In this document: positions 1 through 8,729 of the stretch, in pieces | Numbering within the stretch: the stretch's first letter is position 1 | Layout: each line of letters opens with the position of its first letter | NCBI GenBank assembly: GCA_018399635.1 | Contig: JAGYOH010000016.1 | Location: 1-64,000, forward strand | DNA length: 64,000 nt | Direction: 5' to 3' | From: Clostridia bacterium | Lineage (GTDB): Bacteria; Bacillota; Clostridia; Peptostreptococcales; Acidaminobacteraceae | Notes under the pieces: generated by a model | What the model was told of the DNA's origin: nothing | What the model saw: the letters and a program-made list of their open reading frames with translations, nothing else | Databases searched by the model: none | Program-made: the position numbers and the translations under genes

Positions 1-480
1 ATCGGTATCGGTAAAGCAGCTCACGCCAGACATCAATTCAAAGTAAACGATGTGATCTCCGGAGAATGCGTTCCAGTGCCGGATCCTGACGCTGAACCTA
101 CTGAATATTACAAAGTCTCAAAACTGAAAGTCATTTCACGGGGGAGTATTTCCAATGATTCAGAACCCTGGGAACTGGTGCCGCCTGAACTGGAGGTGTA
201 CAGAGAGAGAGGACACCGCAGACTCTCGGCCAGGACCTATGATACGAAGTGCAGCAGCTGTATGTGGGGAGCTAGGATGTCTGCTGAGATCATCGTAGAT
301 AACTGGAACCCAAGAGGTCGTAGGAAATATCGGTTCGAGACCTTTTGTTATGGGCCGTTAAGCTGTAAATTGTACAAGACTGGTCCCAACCGCAAGGTGG
401 AAGGCCGCAATGGCATGGTGTATATTGAGGAAGATTGGGTGGATGCTATGAATGTGGTGCATCGGGGAGAAGATGAGTAA
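1..480 (+). CDS. Uncharacterised Cys-rich protein, 5'-truncated by window edge (copy 1)
   Basis: The reading frame is open from base 1, so the true start lies upstream of the window. The visible 159 residues correspond to residues 50-208 of the complete copy at 4160-4786 and differ from it at only a few positions. The C-terminal half carries a CSSC pair and, about 35 residues later, two further cysteines (FCYGPLSC), which together look like a metal-binding module. Function is unknown. The gene precedes the RAYT-yifB-dprA operon in the same orientation, with about 200 bp between them. The family is certain from the internal duplication; any role is not. Confidence 0.7.
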   Translation: MGIGKAAHARHQFKVNDVISGECVPVPDPDAEPTEYYKVSKLKVISRGSISNDSEPWELVPPELEVYRERGHRRLSARTYDTKCSSCMWGARMSAEIIVDNWNPRGRRKYRFETFCYGPLSCKLYKTGPNRKVEGRNGMVYIEEDWVDAMNVVHRGEDE

Positions 481-560
481 GTTGAGTTGAATTTGATAAT
501 TTGGACCAATTTTCAACTGATTATTCATATGAAAATGGACCACCTTTAGACTATCAAATA
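1..560 (+). repeat. Direct repeat, left copy (partner 4309-4866)
   Basis: The sequence from base 1 through the end of the gene and about 80 bp of 3' flank is almost identical to 4309-4866. Similarity ends near a shared GACTATCAAATACA. The repeat probably continues upstream of the window. Confidence 0.9.
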
Positions 561-682
561 CAGGTGGGAACGGACATTCGAGGGCCTTCTGGAAAAAAAC
601 GATAAAGCAAAATGGAAAAATACACCAAATTCACGACGGTATGCAGCATCGGTGATATACTGGCCGGGTAAAGGAGGTCAGT

Positions 683-1543
683 ATGGGAAGAAAACCTAGA
701 GTAGAATTTTATGGCGCTATTTATCATGTGATTCAAAGGGGAAATAATCGGAACTATATTTTCAGGGAAGATCGTCACAAAATGAAGTTCATGGAAATCC
801 TGATGGAGGTGAAAAAAGACAGTGATTTCAGGTTGTTGGCCTATGTCGTGATGGACAATCACTATCATTTGATCATCCAGACCATGAATGAACGCCTCAG
901 CAAGATCATGCATCGCGTCAACAACCGGTACAGCAAATACTACAATGCCGTTGAAAACAGGACGGGGGTCAACTTCGGCGAGAGGTATTTCAGCAAGTTG
1001 GTCAAGGAGAAAAGCTATCTGCTGAAACTGGTGTACTATATCCACCATAATCCGACCAAGGCAAAAATCGTCGAAAATACTTCGGACTATCTGTACAGCA
1101 GTGATCGCGATTATCGGGAGAACAATGACCACGAGGTCAGCATCCATAATATTTTAAATCTGATTTCAACCGATCGGCACACCGCCATCACCAAATACTG
1201 CGAGTTGATGGATGGTTTTGAACCCATGGAAGAAGTGGAAATTGAAATCAAAAAAATGTTTGAAGCCTATGTCGCCATCCAATATCAGGGGAAGAGTCTC
1301 GATGATATTTTGCTCGAGGTGTGTCCTGACAATAGAACCTATTTGATGATCAAGAATCGTTCCAAAGCGCCGCAGCTGACGCGCTACAAAATCAATTATA
1401 TCAAGCTGGGGTATCGGGAGCATTATAATTTTGAAGAAATCGGAAAGAATATCAATCTGACAGGCTCTGCGGTTCAGAAAATGCTAATGAGGAGGGACCC
1501 GCAGTGGCTCAATCAGTCTACAGCTTTACAGTCGTTGGAATAG
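683..1543 (+). CDS. REP-associated tyrosine transposase (RAYT, Y1_Tnp/IS200-like)
   Basis: The 286-residue protein belongs to the HUH single-strand transposases that mobilise or process REP palindromes. The catalytic HUH motif is visible as NHYHLII (about residues 58-64), and the nucleophile tyrosine lies in LVYYIHHNPTKA (about residues 117-128), so the active site looks intact. The C-terminal third (about 205-286) resembles a DnaA-like helix-turn-helix domain seen in a subset of RAYTs. The start is supported by AAAGGAGG a few bases upstream of ATG. The 3' end overlaps the next gene by 40 bp, so translation is probably coupled. There are no inverted repeats around it as for an autonomous IS, which fits a domesticated single-copy RAYT. 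Confidence 0.88.
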   Translation: MGRKPRVEFYGAIYHVIQRGNNRNYIFREDRHKMKFMEILMEVKKDSDFRLLAYVVMDNHYHLIIQTMNERLSKIMHRVNNRYSKYYNAVENRTGVNFGERYFSKLVKEKSYLLKLVYYIHHNPTKAKIVENTSDYLYSSDRDYRENNDHEVSIHNILNLISTDRHTAITKYCELMDGFEPMEEVEIEIKKMFEAYVAIQYQGKSLDDILLEVCPDNRTYLMIKNRSKAPQLTRYKINYIKLGYREHYNFEEIGKNINLTGSAVQKMLMRRDPQWLNQSTALQSLE

Positions 1544-3039
1544 ACGGACGGGTTGTCAGAATCGAAACAGAACTCCTGCATGGCATCAGTGGCGTCAGCA
1601 TCATCGGTCTGGGTGACCAGGCTATAAAAGAAGCAAAGGAACGCATTGAGGCGGCCATCATCAATTCTGGGTTTGATTTTCCCCAATACAAGGTCATCAT
1701 CAACCTCGCCCCCGGAGACATGAAAAAGAGCGGTTCCAGTTTTGACCTGGGAATGGCCATCGGCCTGCTTCTGGCTTCGAACCAGTTGGTGAACGCGGCG
1801 AGAGATCTGACAACCCTTGGTTTCATTGGAGAACTCTCCCTGGATGGCAGAATCAGACCAAGCCGTGGTGTTCTGCCCATGGTCATCAAGGCGAAGGAGG
1901 AAGGATTCAAGTCCGTCATCCTGGCAAGGGAAAACGTGCTGGAGGCCAGACTCATCGAAGGTATTGAAATCGTCGGCATGGATACCTTCAAAAACTGTGT
2001 AGCCTACCTCAAGGGAAAAGAGACGGTCGTCCAACCGGTGGTGACGAAATCCAGAGAAGCACCCACCAGGAGTCAGCCGGATTTTCATGACGTCAAGGGA
2101 CAAAAAGAATTGATCCAATACATTCAAATTGCCGTGGCAGGAGGCCACAATATCCTCATGGTGGGGTCTCCGGGATGTGGAAAGTCCATGATTGCCAAAA
2201 GAATACCCTCCATATTGCCGAAAATGAGCCGGGATGAAGCCCTCGAGGTGACAAAAATCTACAGTGTGACAGGTGGTGTGACGAAGGGACAAATCATTGA
2301 ATCAAGACCCTTTCGAGCCCCCCACCACAATGCTTCAACGAATGCCCTGGTAGGCGGGGGTCGCTTGGCCATGCCTGGTGAGATCACCCTTGCTCATAAT
2401 GGGGTATTGTTCCTTGATGAAATTCCACAATTCGAAAAAAGAGCTCTGGAGGCGCTCAGACAGCCCATGGAGGATGGCCAGGTAGCGGTTACCCGGGTGG
2501 AGCAGACCAATACTTATCCCAGCAAGTTCATGCTGGTCGCCGCCATGAATCCCTGCCCTTGTGGATACTACGGACAGGATCGGTGTCAATGCACAGACAA
2601 GGAAATATTGAAATACCGACAAAAGGTATCGGGTCCCATCATGGACCGCATCGATATCCAAAAATATGTGACCCCCATTGACTTTCTTAAAGAGTATGAG
2701 GATGAGGACCGGATTGAATCAGAAACTTTGAGGGAAGCCGTAGAAAGGATCAGGGCCATCCAAGAAAATAGATTTTCAGGGGAAGAAGGCATCCATAACA
2801 ATGCGCAGATGGAAGGGCCCCTCATTGAAAAATACTGCGTGTTGGACGAGGAGTCCAAGCTTCTGATGAAGCAAGCCTTCCAGGCCTTTCATTTCAGTGC
2901 GAGGAGCTACAGCAAATATCTCAAAATCGCCAGGACTTTTGCAGACTACCATGGCCATGAAAATATACTCAAAAGCGACCTGATCATGGCGCTTTCCTCG
3001 AGAGATCTTGAAAAAGAGGAGAGGGACCTGCTGAAATGA
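1504..3039 (+). CDS. yifB: YifB/ComM-family Mg-chelatase-like AAA+ ATPase
   Basis: A 511-residue member of the YifB/ComM family. In naturally competent bacteria ComM is a hexameric helicase that extends branch migration of incoming DNA. An N-terminal ChlI-like domain (about 1-180) is followed by the AAA+ core, with Walker A GSPGCGKS near residue 221 and Walker B VLFLDEI near residue 300. A Cys-rich NPCPCGYYG...CQC loop and the Mg-chelatase C-terminal domain follow. The start is GTG, chosen because AGGAGG lies 9 bp upstream and the N-terminus matches the family. The gene overlaps the RAYT gene and the following dprA (ATGA), giving a three-gene operon. Length is typical of the family. Confidence 0.93.
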   Translation: MAQSVYSFTVVGIDGRVVRIETELLHGISGVSIIGLGDQAIKEAKERIEAAIINSGFDFPQYKVIINLAPGDMKKSGSSFDLGMAIGLLLASNQLVNAARDLTTLGFIGELSLDGRIRPSRGVLPMVIKAKEEGFKSVILARENVLEARLIEGIEIVGMDTFKNCVAYLKGKETVVQPVVTKSREAPTRSQPDFHDVKGQKELIQYIQIAVAGGHNILMVGSPGCGKSMIAKRIPSILPKMSRDEALEVTKIYSVTGGVTKGQIIESRPFRAPHHNASTNALVGGGRLAMPGEITLAHNGVLFLDEIPQFEKRALEALRQPMEDGQVAVTRVEQTNTYPSKFMLVAAMNPCPCGYYGQDRCQCTDKEILKYRQKVSGPIMDRIDIQKYVTPIDFLKEYEDEDRIESETLREAVERIRAIQENRFSGEEGIHNNAQMEGPLIEKYCVLDEESKLLMKQAFQAFHFSARSYSKYLKIARTFADYHGHENILKSDLIMALSSRDLEKEERDLLK

Positions 3040-4073
3040 TCGACGAACTGCTTTTCTGGATATGGCTGACGGAACTGAAAAACATCGGACCCGTCACGCA
3101 AAGAAAATTGCTGAATCGTTTCGTGACACCCTTCAAGCTGTATCAGGCTCAAAGAGGGGATTTTGAGGGAATTGAGGGGGTGGGAAAAAGGACGGTCGAT
3201 GGGATTTTTCTGAGCCGGTCTCTAGAGCATTCGCAATCGGTGCTCAATCAGTGTCAAAAAGAAAATATTGGAATTTTAACCATGGAAGCCGAGGCGTTTC
3301 CCCGGCATCTCAAGGATATCTACAATGCGCCGGTACTTTTCTATTATCAGGGGCAACTGAAGGCGTTCAATCTCGGTGTTTTGGTGCTGGGGGATTATGA
3401 ACCGGATGCCTACGGGAAAAAAGCCACTGAAGAAGTCGTCAAAAGCCTGGTGAATGAAGGGGCTGTGATTGTCGGTGGGCTCTCAAAGGGCACCGAATCC
3501 CAGGCTCATGGCATGGCCCTGGATTATGGCGGGTTCACCATTGCAGTGGCCGGAAGCGGTACCGATATCTGCTATCCTGCCACCCAGAAGAAACTTTACC
3601 GAAGAATGCTTCAAAGTGGTTTGATCCTGTCACCCTATCCACCAGGAACGAAGCCCTTCAAGAGCAATTTGTTGAAAAGGCTCAACTGGATGGTCCTGAT
3701 GGCGGACCGGGTAGTGGTGGTGCAGGCCTCGATATCCAGTCCTTCACTGAAAACCGCCCGTCAGGCCAGGGAATACGGCAAGTCGGTTCTGGTCGTTCCC
3801 AATGACCTGTTCAAAAGACAAGGTCGTGGCAGCAATCAGCTTCTGGCCGAGGGTTTTACGGCCTGGGTCGGATCCGGGAACCAGACAGGGATGACCGATA
3901 TTGAAAACCATTCAACAAAGGGAAGAATCATGAAAATTTTGGAAGGAGAAGCGCTGCCCTTGGAGATTCTAAAAAAACGAATGAAGAACAGTGATATCGA
4001 TTCAGAACTGATGGCACTAGAGATTGAGGGTCGCGTTCAAAGGATTGCGGGTATTATCAGAAAACTGCCCTGA
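3036..4073 (+). CDS. dprA: Divergent DprA/Smf-family DNA-processing protein
   Basis: The 345 residues are arranged as in DprA, which loads RecA on incoming single-stranded DNA: an N-terminal helix-hairpin-helix region (about 1-65), a Rossmann-like SLOG core (about 95-285) and a C-terminal winged helix (about 300-345). Recognisable family marks are GGLSKGTESQAHGMAL (usually SGxARGID..AH), GSGTDICYPATQKKL, and SPSLKTARQAREYGKSVLVVP. The usual RNRIIAGLS segment is replaced by LLKRLNWMVLMAD and the GSR motif by VLGDYEPDAYG, so the protein is clearly off-type. The start overlaps the yifB stop by ATGA. It could be the housekeeping DprA of this organism or a specialised paralogue. Confidence 0.85.
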   Translation: MIDELLFWIWLTELKNIGPVTQRKLLNRFVTPFKLYQAQRGDFEGIEGVGKRTVDGIFLSRSLEHSQSVLNQCQKENIGILTMEAEAFPRHLKDIYNAPVLFYYQGQLKAFNLGVLVLGDYEPDAYGKKATEEVVKSLVNEGAVIVGGLSKGTESQAHGMALDYGGFTIAVAGSGTDICYPATQKKLYRRMLQSGLILSPYPPGTKPFKSNLLKRLNWMVLMADRVVVVQASISSPSLKTARQAREYGKSVLVVPNDLFKRQGRGSNQLLAEGFTAWVGSGNQTGMTDIENHSTKGRIMKILEGEALPLEILKKRMKNSDIDSELMALEIEGRVQRIAGIIRKLP

Positions 4074-4079
4074 CAAGTT

Positions 4080-4108
4080 GTGCCGGGCACGGGCATTCGG
4101 ACATTCTT
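4080..4108 (+). repeat. REP-like palindromic element
   Basis: GTGCCGGGCAC, an 11-mer with 5-bp arms, is followed by GGGCATTCGGACATTC. Similar copies occur at 6492-6520 and 24599-24627 and more weakly near 26924, 570 and 4873. The element sits between dprA and the second 208-residue gene and is a plausible RAYT substrate. Confidence 0.55.
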
Positions 4109-4159
4109 AGTCAATGGAGACTGAAGAATTTGAAGTAGAACAAGGAGGTCTCAAGTAAA

Positions 4160-4786
4160 ATGGACAAGTATTCTTTTGTCGGGAAAATCAACTCAATCCA
4201 GCCCAGGATACGTCTGCTCCGCTCCTTTGATGAGGCCACCCATTCATATCTTGGATATGCAATCACCATGGAGGGTGAGATAGATAGCCAAAAGGCCATT
4301 TTCTCCATCGGTATCGGTAAAGCAGCTCACGCCAGACATCAATTCAAAGTAAACGATGTGATTGCAGGAGAATGTATCCCGGTGCCGGATCCTGACGCTG
4401 AACCTACTGAATATTACAAAGTCTCAAAACTGAAAGTCATTTCACGAGGGAGTATTTCCAATGATTCAGAACCCTGGGAACTGGAGCCGCCGGAACTGGA
4501 GGTGTACAGAGAAAGAGGACACCGCAGACTCTCAGCCAGGACCTATGATATGAAGTGCAGCAGCTGTATGTGGGGAGCCAGGATGTCTGCTGAGATCATC
4601 GTAGATAACTGGAACCCAAGAGGTCGTAGGAAATATCGGTTCGAGACCTTTTGTTATGGGCCGTTAAGCTGTAAATTGTACAAGACTGGTCCCAACCGCA
4701 AGGTGGAAGGCCGCAATGGCATGGTGTATATTGAGGAAGATTGGGTGGATGCTATGAATGTGGTGCATCGGGGAGAAGATGAGTAA
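4160..4786 (+). CDS. Uncharacterised 208-residue protein, OB-like N-terminus and Cys pairs (copy 2)
   Basis: This is the complete copy of the gene truncated at the left window edge. AAGGAGG at 4142-4148 supports the ATG at 4160. The N-terminal 95 residues look beta-rich and OB-fold-like by eye (alternating hydrophobics, GKINSI...GECIPVPDP). The C-terminal part holds CSSC (about residues 134-137) and two later cysteines in FCYGPLSC, spaced like a zinc-binding module. No signal peptide or membrane segment is visible. Its duplication on both sides of the RAYT-yifB-dprA operon suggests either a role in DNA handling or simply a duplicated flanking gene. I do not recognise a named family. Confidence 0.75.
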   Translation: MDKYSFVGKINSIQPRIRLLRSFDEATHSYLGYAITMEGEIDSQKAIFSIGIGKAAHARHQFKVNDVIAGECIPVPDPDAEPTEYYKVSKLKVISRGSISNDSEPWELEPPELEVYRERGHRRLSARTYDMKCSSCMWGARMSAEIIVDNWNPRGRRKYRFETFCYGPLSCKLYKTGPNRKVEGRNGMVYIEEDWVDAMNVVHRGEDE

Positions 4787-4866
4787 GTTGAGTTGAATTT
4801 GATAATTTGGACCAATTTTCAACTGATTATTTATATGAAAACGGACCACTTTTAGACTATCAAATA
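4309..4866 (+). repeat. Direct repeat, right copy (partner 1-560)
   Basis: Near-identical to bases 1-560. Together the two copies bracket the RAYT-yifB-dprA operon (about 3.7 kb of unique DNA). Confidence 0.9.
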
Positions 4867-4922
4867 CACTGGGCAAGGACATTCGAAAACTAGAGAAAAG
4901 ACTTTCTAAAATTTCAATAAAA

Positions 4923-4993
4923 TTTGTCTAAAAGCGTTTGAGTTTGTCTAAATAATAAAATATTTGCATAAAAAGTTGGTATTTGCATAAAAT
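4923..4993 (+). promoter_or_regulatory. Four helically phased repeats (TTTGYMTAAAA) ahead of the AlbA_2 pseudogene
   Basis: TTTGTCTAAA starts at 4923 and 4943, and TTTGCATAAAA starts at 4963 and 4982, so the spacing is 20, 20 and 19 bp (two helical turns). They end about 30 bp before the start region of the broken AlbA_2 gene. This looks like a tandem operator, probably for that gene's own product. Confidence 0.55.
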
Positions 4994-5010
4994 TATAGTA
5001 TTGATTGGAG

Positions 5011-6455
5011 GTGAGAAGGAGGGGTTTGGATGTTAGAAGAAGAATTATCCAATTAGTCAATAAAATCACTTCTGAGAAATGTGAAAAACAGCATATAGAA
5101 CTTAAAAGGCATTAGGTGGTACACCAACTAAGCTTTACGATACGTTATCTAGCTTTTCTAATCAGATTGGCGGCGGGATTAATATTTTTTGGAATTGATG
5201 AAGATTCTGGTTACAAGGTGGTAGGTGTTTATGATGCCCGGGCATCTTCAAAAGAAAGTAGTGAACAATCGTTACAAAATGGAGCCTGTCATGTTAGGCC
5301 TCTGTTTACAGTAGCAACTGTTGAAAAAAGATAGCTGTGCAGAGATTTCAGAGTGTGACATTTACGATAAGCCTTTGCTTTTGCTAAAGGGACCGGAAGG
5401 CTAAGATGATCTTATATTCGCGTTGGTGATTCCGATCAGCCGATGACAGAATACGAAATATATAGTTATGAAGCTTTAAGAGAAGAATCCATGATGAACT
5501 TCGACAGTCAACATCGGGCAACAATGTCTTATTTGAAAAAAGACAATATTACTGAGTATCAATTAAAATTACGCAGGCAAAAAAATAATCTCGCTAATCT
5601 TGAGGATCAACGAATACTGGAAACCCAAGGTATAAGTCAAGATGGCTTACCAACTTTGGCTGGACTCATGCTTCTGGGTGAATACCCACGTTATTTTTTC
5701 CCACAATTAAGCGTTACCCGCGATGGTAGCAGGGAAAAGAGATGGGTGAGCTTGAGTGATGATGGAGAACGATTTGTAGACAATAAACGGAATCGAGGGA
5801 ACCATATCTCAGATGCTTGAAAGTACATTGGCTTTTGTCCGAAGGAATATGAAAGTCAAAACGATCGTTACAGAAGAGGGTACTAGAGCTGATAAGCCAG
5901 AGTATCCGATTAAGGCTTGTTAGAGAAATAATACTGAAATGCACTTATGCACAGAGATTACAGTGTTCATACAGAACGCTCACCAATAAGGTTAATCATG
6001 TATGAGGATAGATTGGAATTAGAGAATCCTGGGGGCTGTACGGTAGAATTGCTGTCGACGATTTAGAAAAAGCGGCTGCAGATACAAGGAACCCATATTT
6101 AGCAGGTGCACTGGAAATTATGATTGATACTGAAAATCGATTTTCTGGGATTCCGACTCATTATAGCTGAACTTAAAAAGGTTAATATGCCCGCTCCTGT
6201 ATTTATAGATAGGCGCGGTGTATTTAAGGTAATTTTCTATAAAAAAGACAAACCGTCCAGATGAAAATTTGACCTGAGCAGGAAATCCTAGACTATTGTA
6301 GGACGCCGAAGGACAAGAGAAGAACTCGATAGGTTTGGTTTTGAAGCACCTAGTTATTTTATTAAAACATATATTTATCCATTAATGGATGCTGACGCAT
6401 CAAAATGACATTACCAGATAAACCAAAGAGTAAATATCAGAAGTATTATTCATAA
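5011..6455 (+). pseudogene. Broken AlbA_2 (Schlafen AlbA) / HATPase_c_4 putative transcriptional regulator
   Basis: In successive frames one reads HIELKR, then GGTPTKLYDTLSSFSNQ, then GGGINIFFGIDEDSGYKVVGVYD (AlbA_2 domain). Next come YIRVGDSDQPMTEYEIYSYE, PTLAGLMLLGEYP, ALMHRDYSVHTERSPIRL, ENPGGLYGR and SGIPTIIAEL (GHKL-like domain). The tail CRTPRTREELDRFGFEAPSY with MTLPDKPKSKYQKYYS ends at 6455. All domains of the family are present in order but need many frameshift corrections and contain stops, so the gene is dead. The start is uncertain (GTG 5011 or TTG 5026, behind GGAGG/AAGGAGG). The central in-frame fragment is 5443-5820. Confidence 0.75.
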
Positions 6456-6491
6456 ATATTTGTGGCACAGAAACCACTACCTTAATTAAAT

Positions 6492-6520
6492 GGTGCCGGG
6501 CACTGACATTCGGACTTTCT
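6492..6520 (+). repeat. REP-like palindromic element
   Basis: GGTGCCGGGCAC followed by TGACATTCGGACTTTCT. This is the same pattern as at 4080 and lies between two decayed gene fragments. Confidence 0.55.
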
Positions 6521-6522
6521 AA

Positions 6523-6640
6523 GAAACATCTATTAGTATAACAAAGATCTACCCGGGTGCCGATTCTGAATTCATCGAGGGAGATGTGTTCACGACAATT
6601 ATTCCATTGACCCCACAAGCTACCCTACATGCCTACATGC
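6523..6640 (+). pseudogene. C-terminal fragment of a second AlbA_2/ATP-binding regulator
   Basis: Reads ITKIYPGADSEFIEGDVFTT followed by IIPLTP. This is a hallmark of the end of the GHKL-like domain in a different subfamily of AlbA_2 regulators from the pseudogene just upstream. Only about 35 residues survive. Confidence 0.45.
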
Positions 6641-6664
6641 TGAAATGGTTGCCTAGGATAAGCG

Positions 6665-6921
6665 GACGGAGTCAATACTTTCTATTGGTACAACAACCAT
6701 CACCACCACAGTGGCCTTAATTTCCTAACGCCAAATCAAAGACACAGGGGAATGGCTCAAGCTGTACTTGCAAACCGCAGCGCCGTTATGAGGCTGCACG
6801 AGCCAGGCATCCAGAAAGATTGACTAAAGCAATTAGAGAGTGGTCACTTGAAGAGAAAGTCTGGCTCAACCCAGAGAAAGACAAGGTTCTAGTCCAATCT
6901 ATTAATGAATCCATATCATGA
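6665..6921 (+). pseudogene. IS3-family transposase orfB C-terminal fragment
   Basis: Reads WYNNHHHHSGLNFLTPNQRH, then after a one-base frameshift AARARHPERLTKAI and VWLNPEKD. This is the typical end of an rve-type IS3 transposase (YNxxRxHSxLxxLTPxxxH then HPERF). The N-terminal catalytic part is absent. Confidence 0.6.
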
Positions 6922-6936
6922 TGGGTCAGTTGTAAC

Positions 6937-8451
6937 TACAGGTTTTATGACACCTTACTTGACAATCACCGTCTCTTCCTGCAGGATATCTATCATCAAC
7001 TGGGCCTCCATCAGATTGCCAAAGCAATCTCTTCGAAATACAAGTTCACCTACGATCTCGACAGCGTCCTGTCAAGACTGCTTTATGGTCGCATCCTGTT
7101 CCCTTCCTCAAAACTCAATACCTTTGAGCTCTCCAAGAACCTTTTGGAACCTTCCCCCTTAGAGCTGCACCAGGTCTACAGGGGCCTTGAGGTCATCGCC
7201 AGGGAGTCCGACTTCATCCAGTCCTCCGTCTACAAGAACAGTCTTGAAATCTCGAGGCGCAACGACAAGGTGCTTTATTACGATTGCACCAACTATTTCT
7301 TTGAAATCGAGCAGGAAAGCGGTCTGAGGCAGTACGGGCCTTCCAAGGAACACCGACCCAGCCCCATCGTTGAAATGGGATTGTTCATGGATGGTGACGG
7401 GATTCCCCTGGCCTTCAGCATCCACAGCGGCAACACCAATGAGCAGCAGACCCTGCTGCCCTTGGAAAAGCAGATCATGAATGACTTTTCACTCTCGAAG
7501 TTCGTGGTCTGCACGGATGCAGGCCTCTCCTCATTGGCCAATCGCAAGTTCAACAACCAACAGGACCGGGCCTTCATCACCACACAATCCCTCAAGAATC
7601 TCAAAAGCCACCTCAAAGAGTGGGCGTTGAGCTCCGAGGGATGGCGGCTGGGCAGTTCAACCGACTCCTTCAACCTCGAGACCATTTGGCACTCTGAAGA
7701 ATTGACGGAGCGCTACTGGAACGCCACCTTCTATAAAGAGAGATGGATCAACGAAAACTCTCTCGAGCAAAGGCTAATCGTGACCTTTTCACTCAAATAC
7801 CAGAACTATCAGCGGACCCTTAGAAATCGTCAGGTGGACCGGGCTCTTGATCTGATTGAAAAGGCGCCCGCTACACTCCAAAAACATCGCCAGACTGATT
7901 ACAAACGCTTCGTTGAGCAGACCATCCTCACGGATGAAGGAGAAATCGCGGACCAGAAAGTGTATGAACTCGATGCCCGGAAAATCCATCAGGAGCAGAT
8001 CTATGACGGCTTCTACGGGGTGTGCACCAACCTCGAGGATGAAGTTGAAGAAATCATACAGATCAATCACAGACGATGGGAGATTGAAGAGAACTTTCGG
8101 CTCCTGAAGACCGATTTCAGGGCCAGACCCGTCTATTTGAGCCGGGATGACCGCATCAAGGCCCACTTCACGACCTGTTTTTTAGCCTTGGTGCTCTACC
8201 GGTACCTGGAGAAACAACTCAGTGAAGCCTTCACCAGCTCGCAAATCATCACACAACTCAGGGAAATGAACTTCTACCACGTTCCCGCTGAAGGCTATGT
8301 GCCGACCTACACCAGAACCGATTTCACTGACGCCCTGCACCAGTCCTTCGGGTTCAATACCGATTATGAGATTGTCAGCACAAAAAACATGCAAAAAATA
8401 TTCAAACAGACGAAGATGAGTAAAAAGGTACGCAAAAAACAAGGCACTTAA
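6937..8451 (+). pseudogene. IS1634-family transposase, 5'-truncated
   Basis: The frame is open from the TGA at 6919, and recognisable family sequence begins around YDTLLDNHRLFLQDIYHQLG. An upstream segment of roughly 60-80 residues present in the family is missing, and no start codon is positioned for it. The rest looks intact: YYDCTNYFF (first Asp), VVCTDAGLSS (second Asp) and WEIEENFRLLK (Glu) of the DDE triad, and a normal C-terminus. It is related to, but clearly a different element from, the intact copy at 18174-20135. The junction near 6940 follows directly on the IS3 fragment, so one element probably landed in or recombined with the other. Confidence 0.8.
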
Positions 8452-8493
8452 AAAGCTCTGAACCTCTTGATTGCAAGGGGTTCAGAGCTTTTA
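8451..8493 (+). terminator. Intrinsic terminator after truncated IS1634 transposase
   Basis: A 13-bp perfect stem (AAAGCTCTGAACC / GGTTCAGAGCTTT) with a 14-nt loop and flanking A and T runs. Confidence 0.85.
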
Positions 8494-8729
8494 TCGTCTT
8501 ACAAGTGTCAAACGCGGGAGTATACTATATATTGTTCGATTTGCGAATTAGATATTTTCCGTTGTACAATATTGAGTTGAGGGGTAGGGGGTCTGTATCC
8601 CCACAGAAAGTCTGAAACGACAACGCACCAGGGTCTTGTGTGAGAAATCGAGAAAAAAGCAAGGGGGTATATCCTAGGATTTATGAGAAAAATTGACTGG
8701 GGTATTAAGAGGTATTAATACGTAGAACT
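8494..8729. other. Gene-free spacer
   Basis: No coding sequence recognised. It probably contains the right end of the truncated IS1634 element and flanking DNA; GTATACTATATATTG resembles a weak promoter. Nothing else is supported. Confidence 0.5.
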
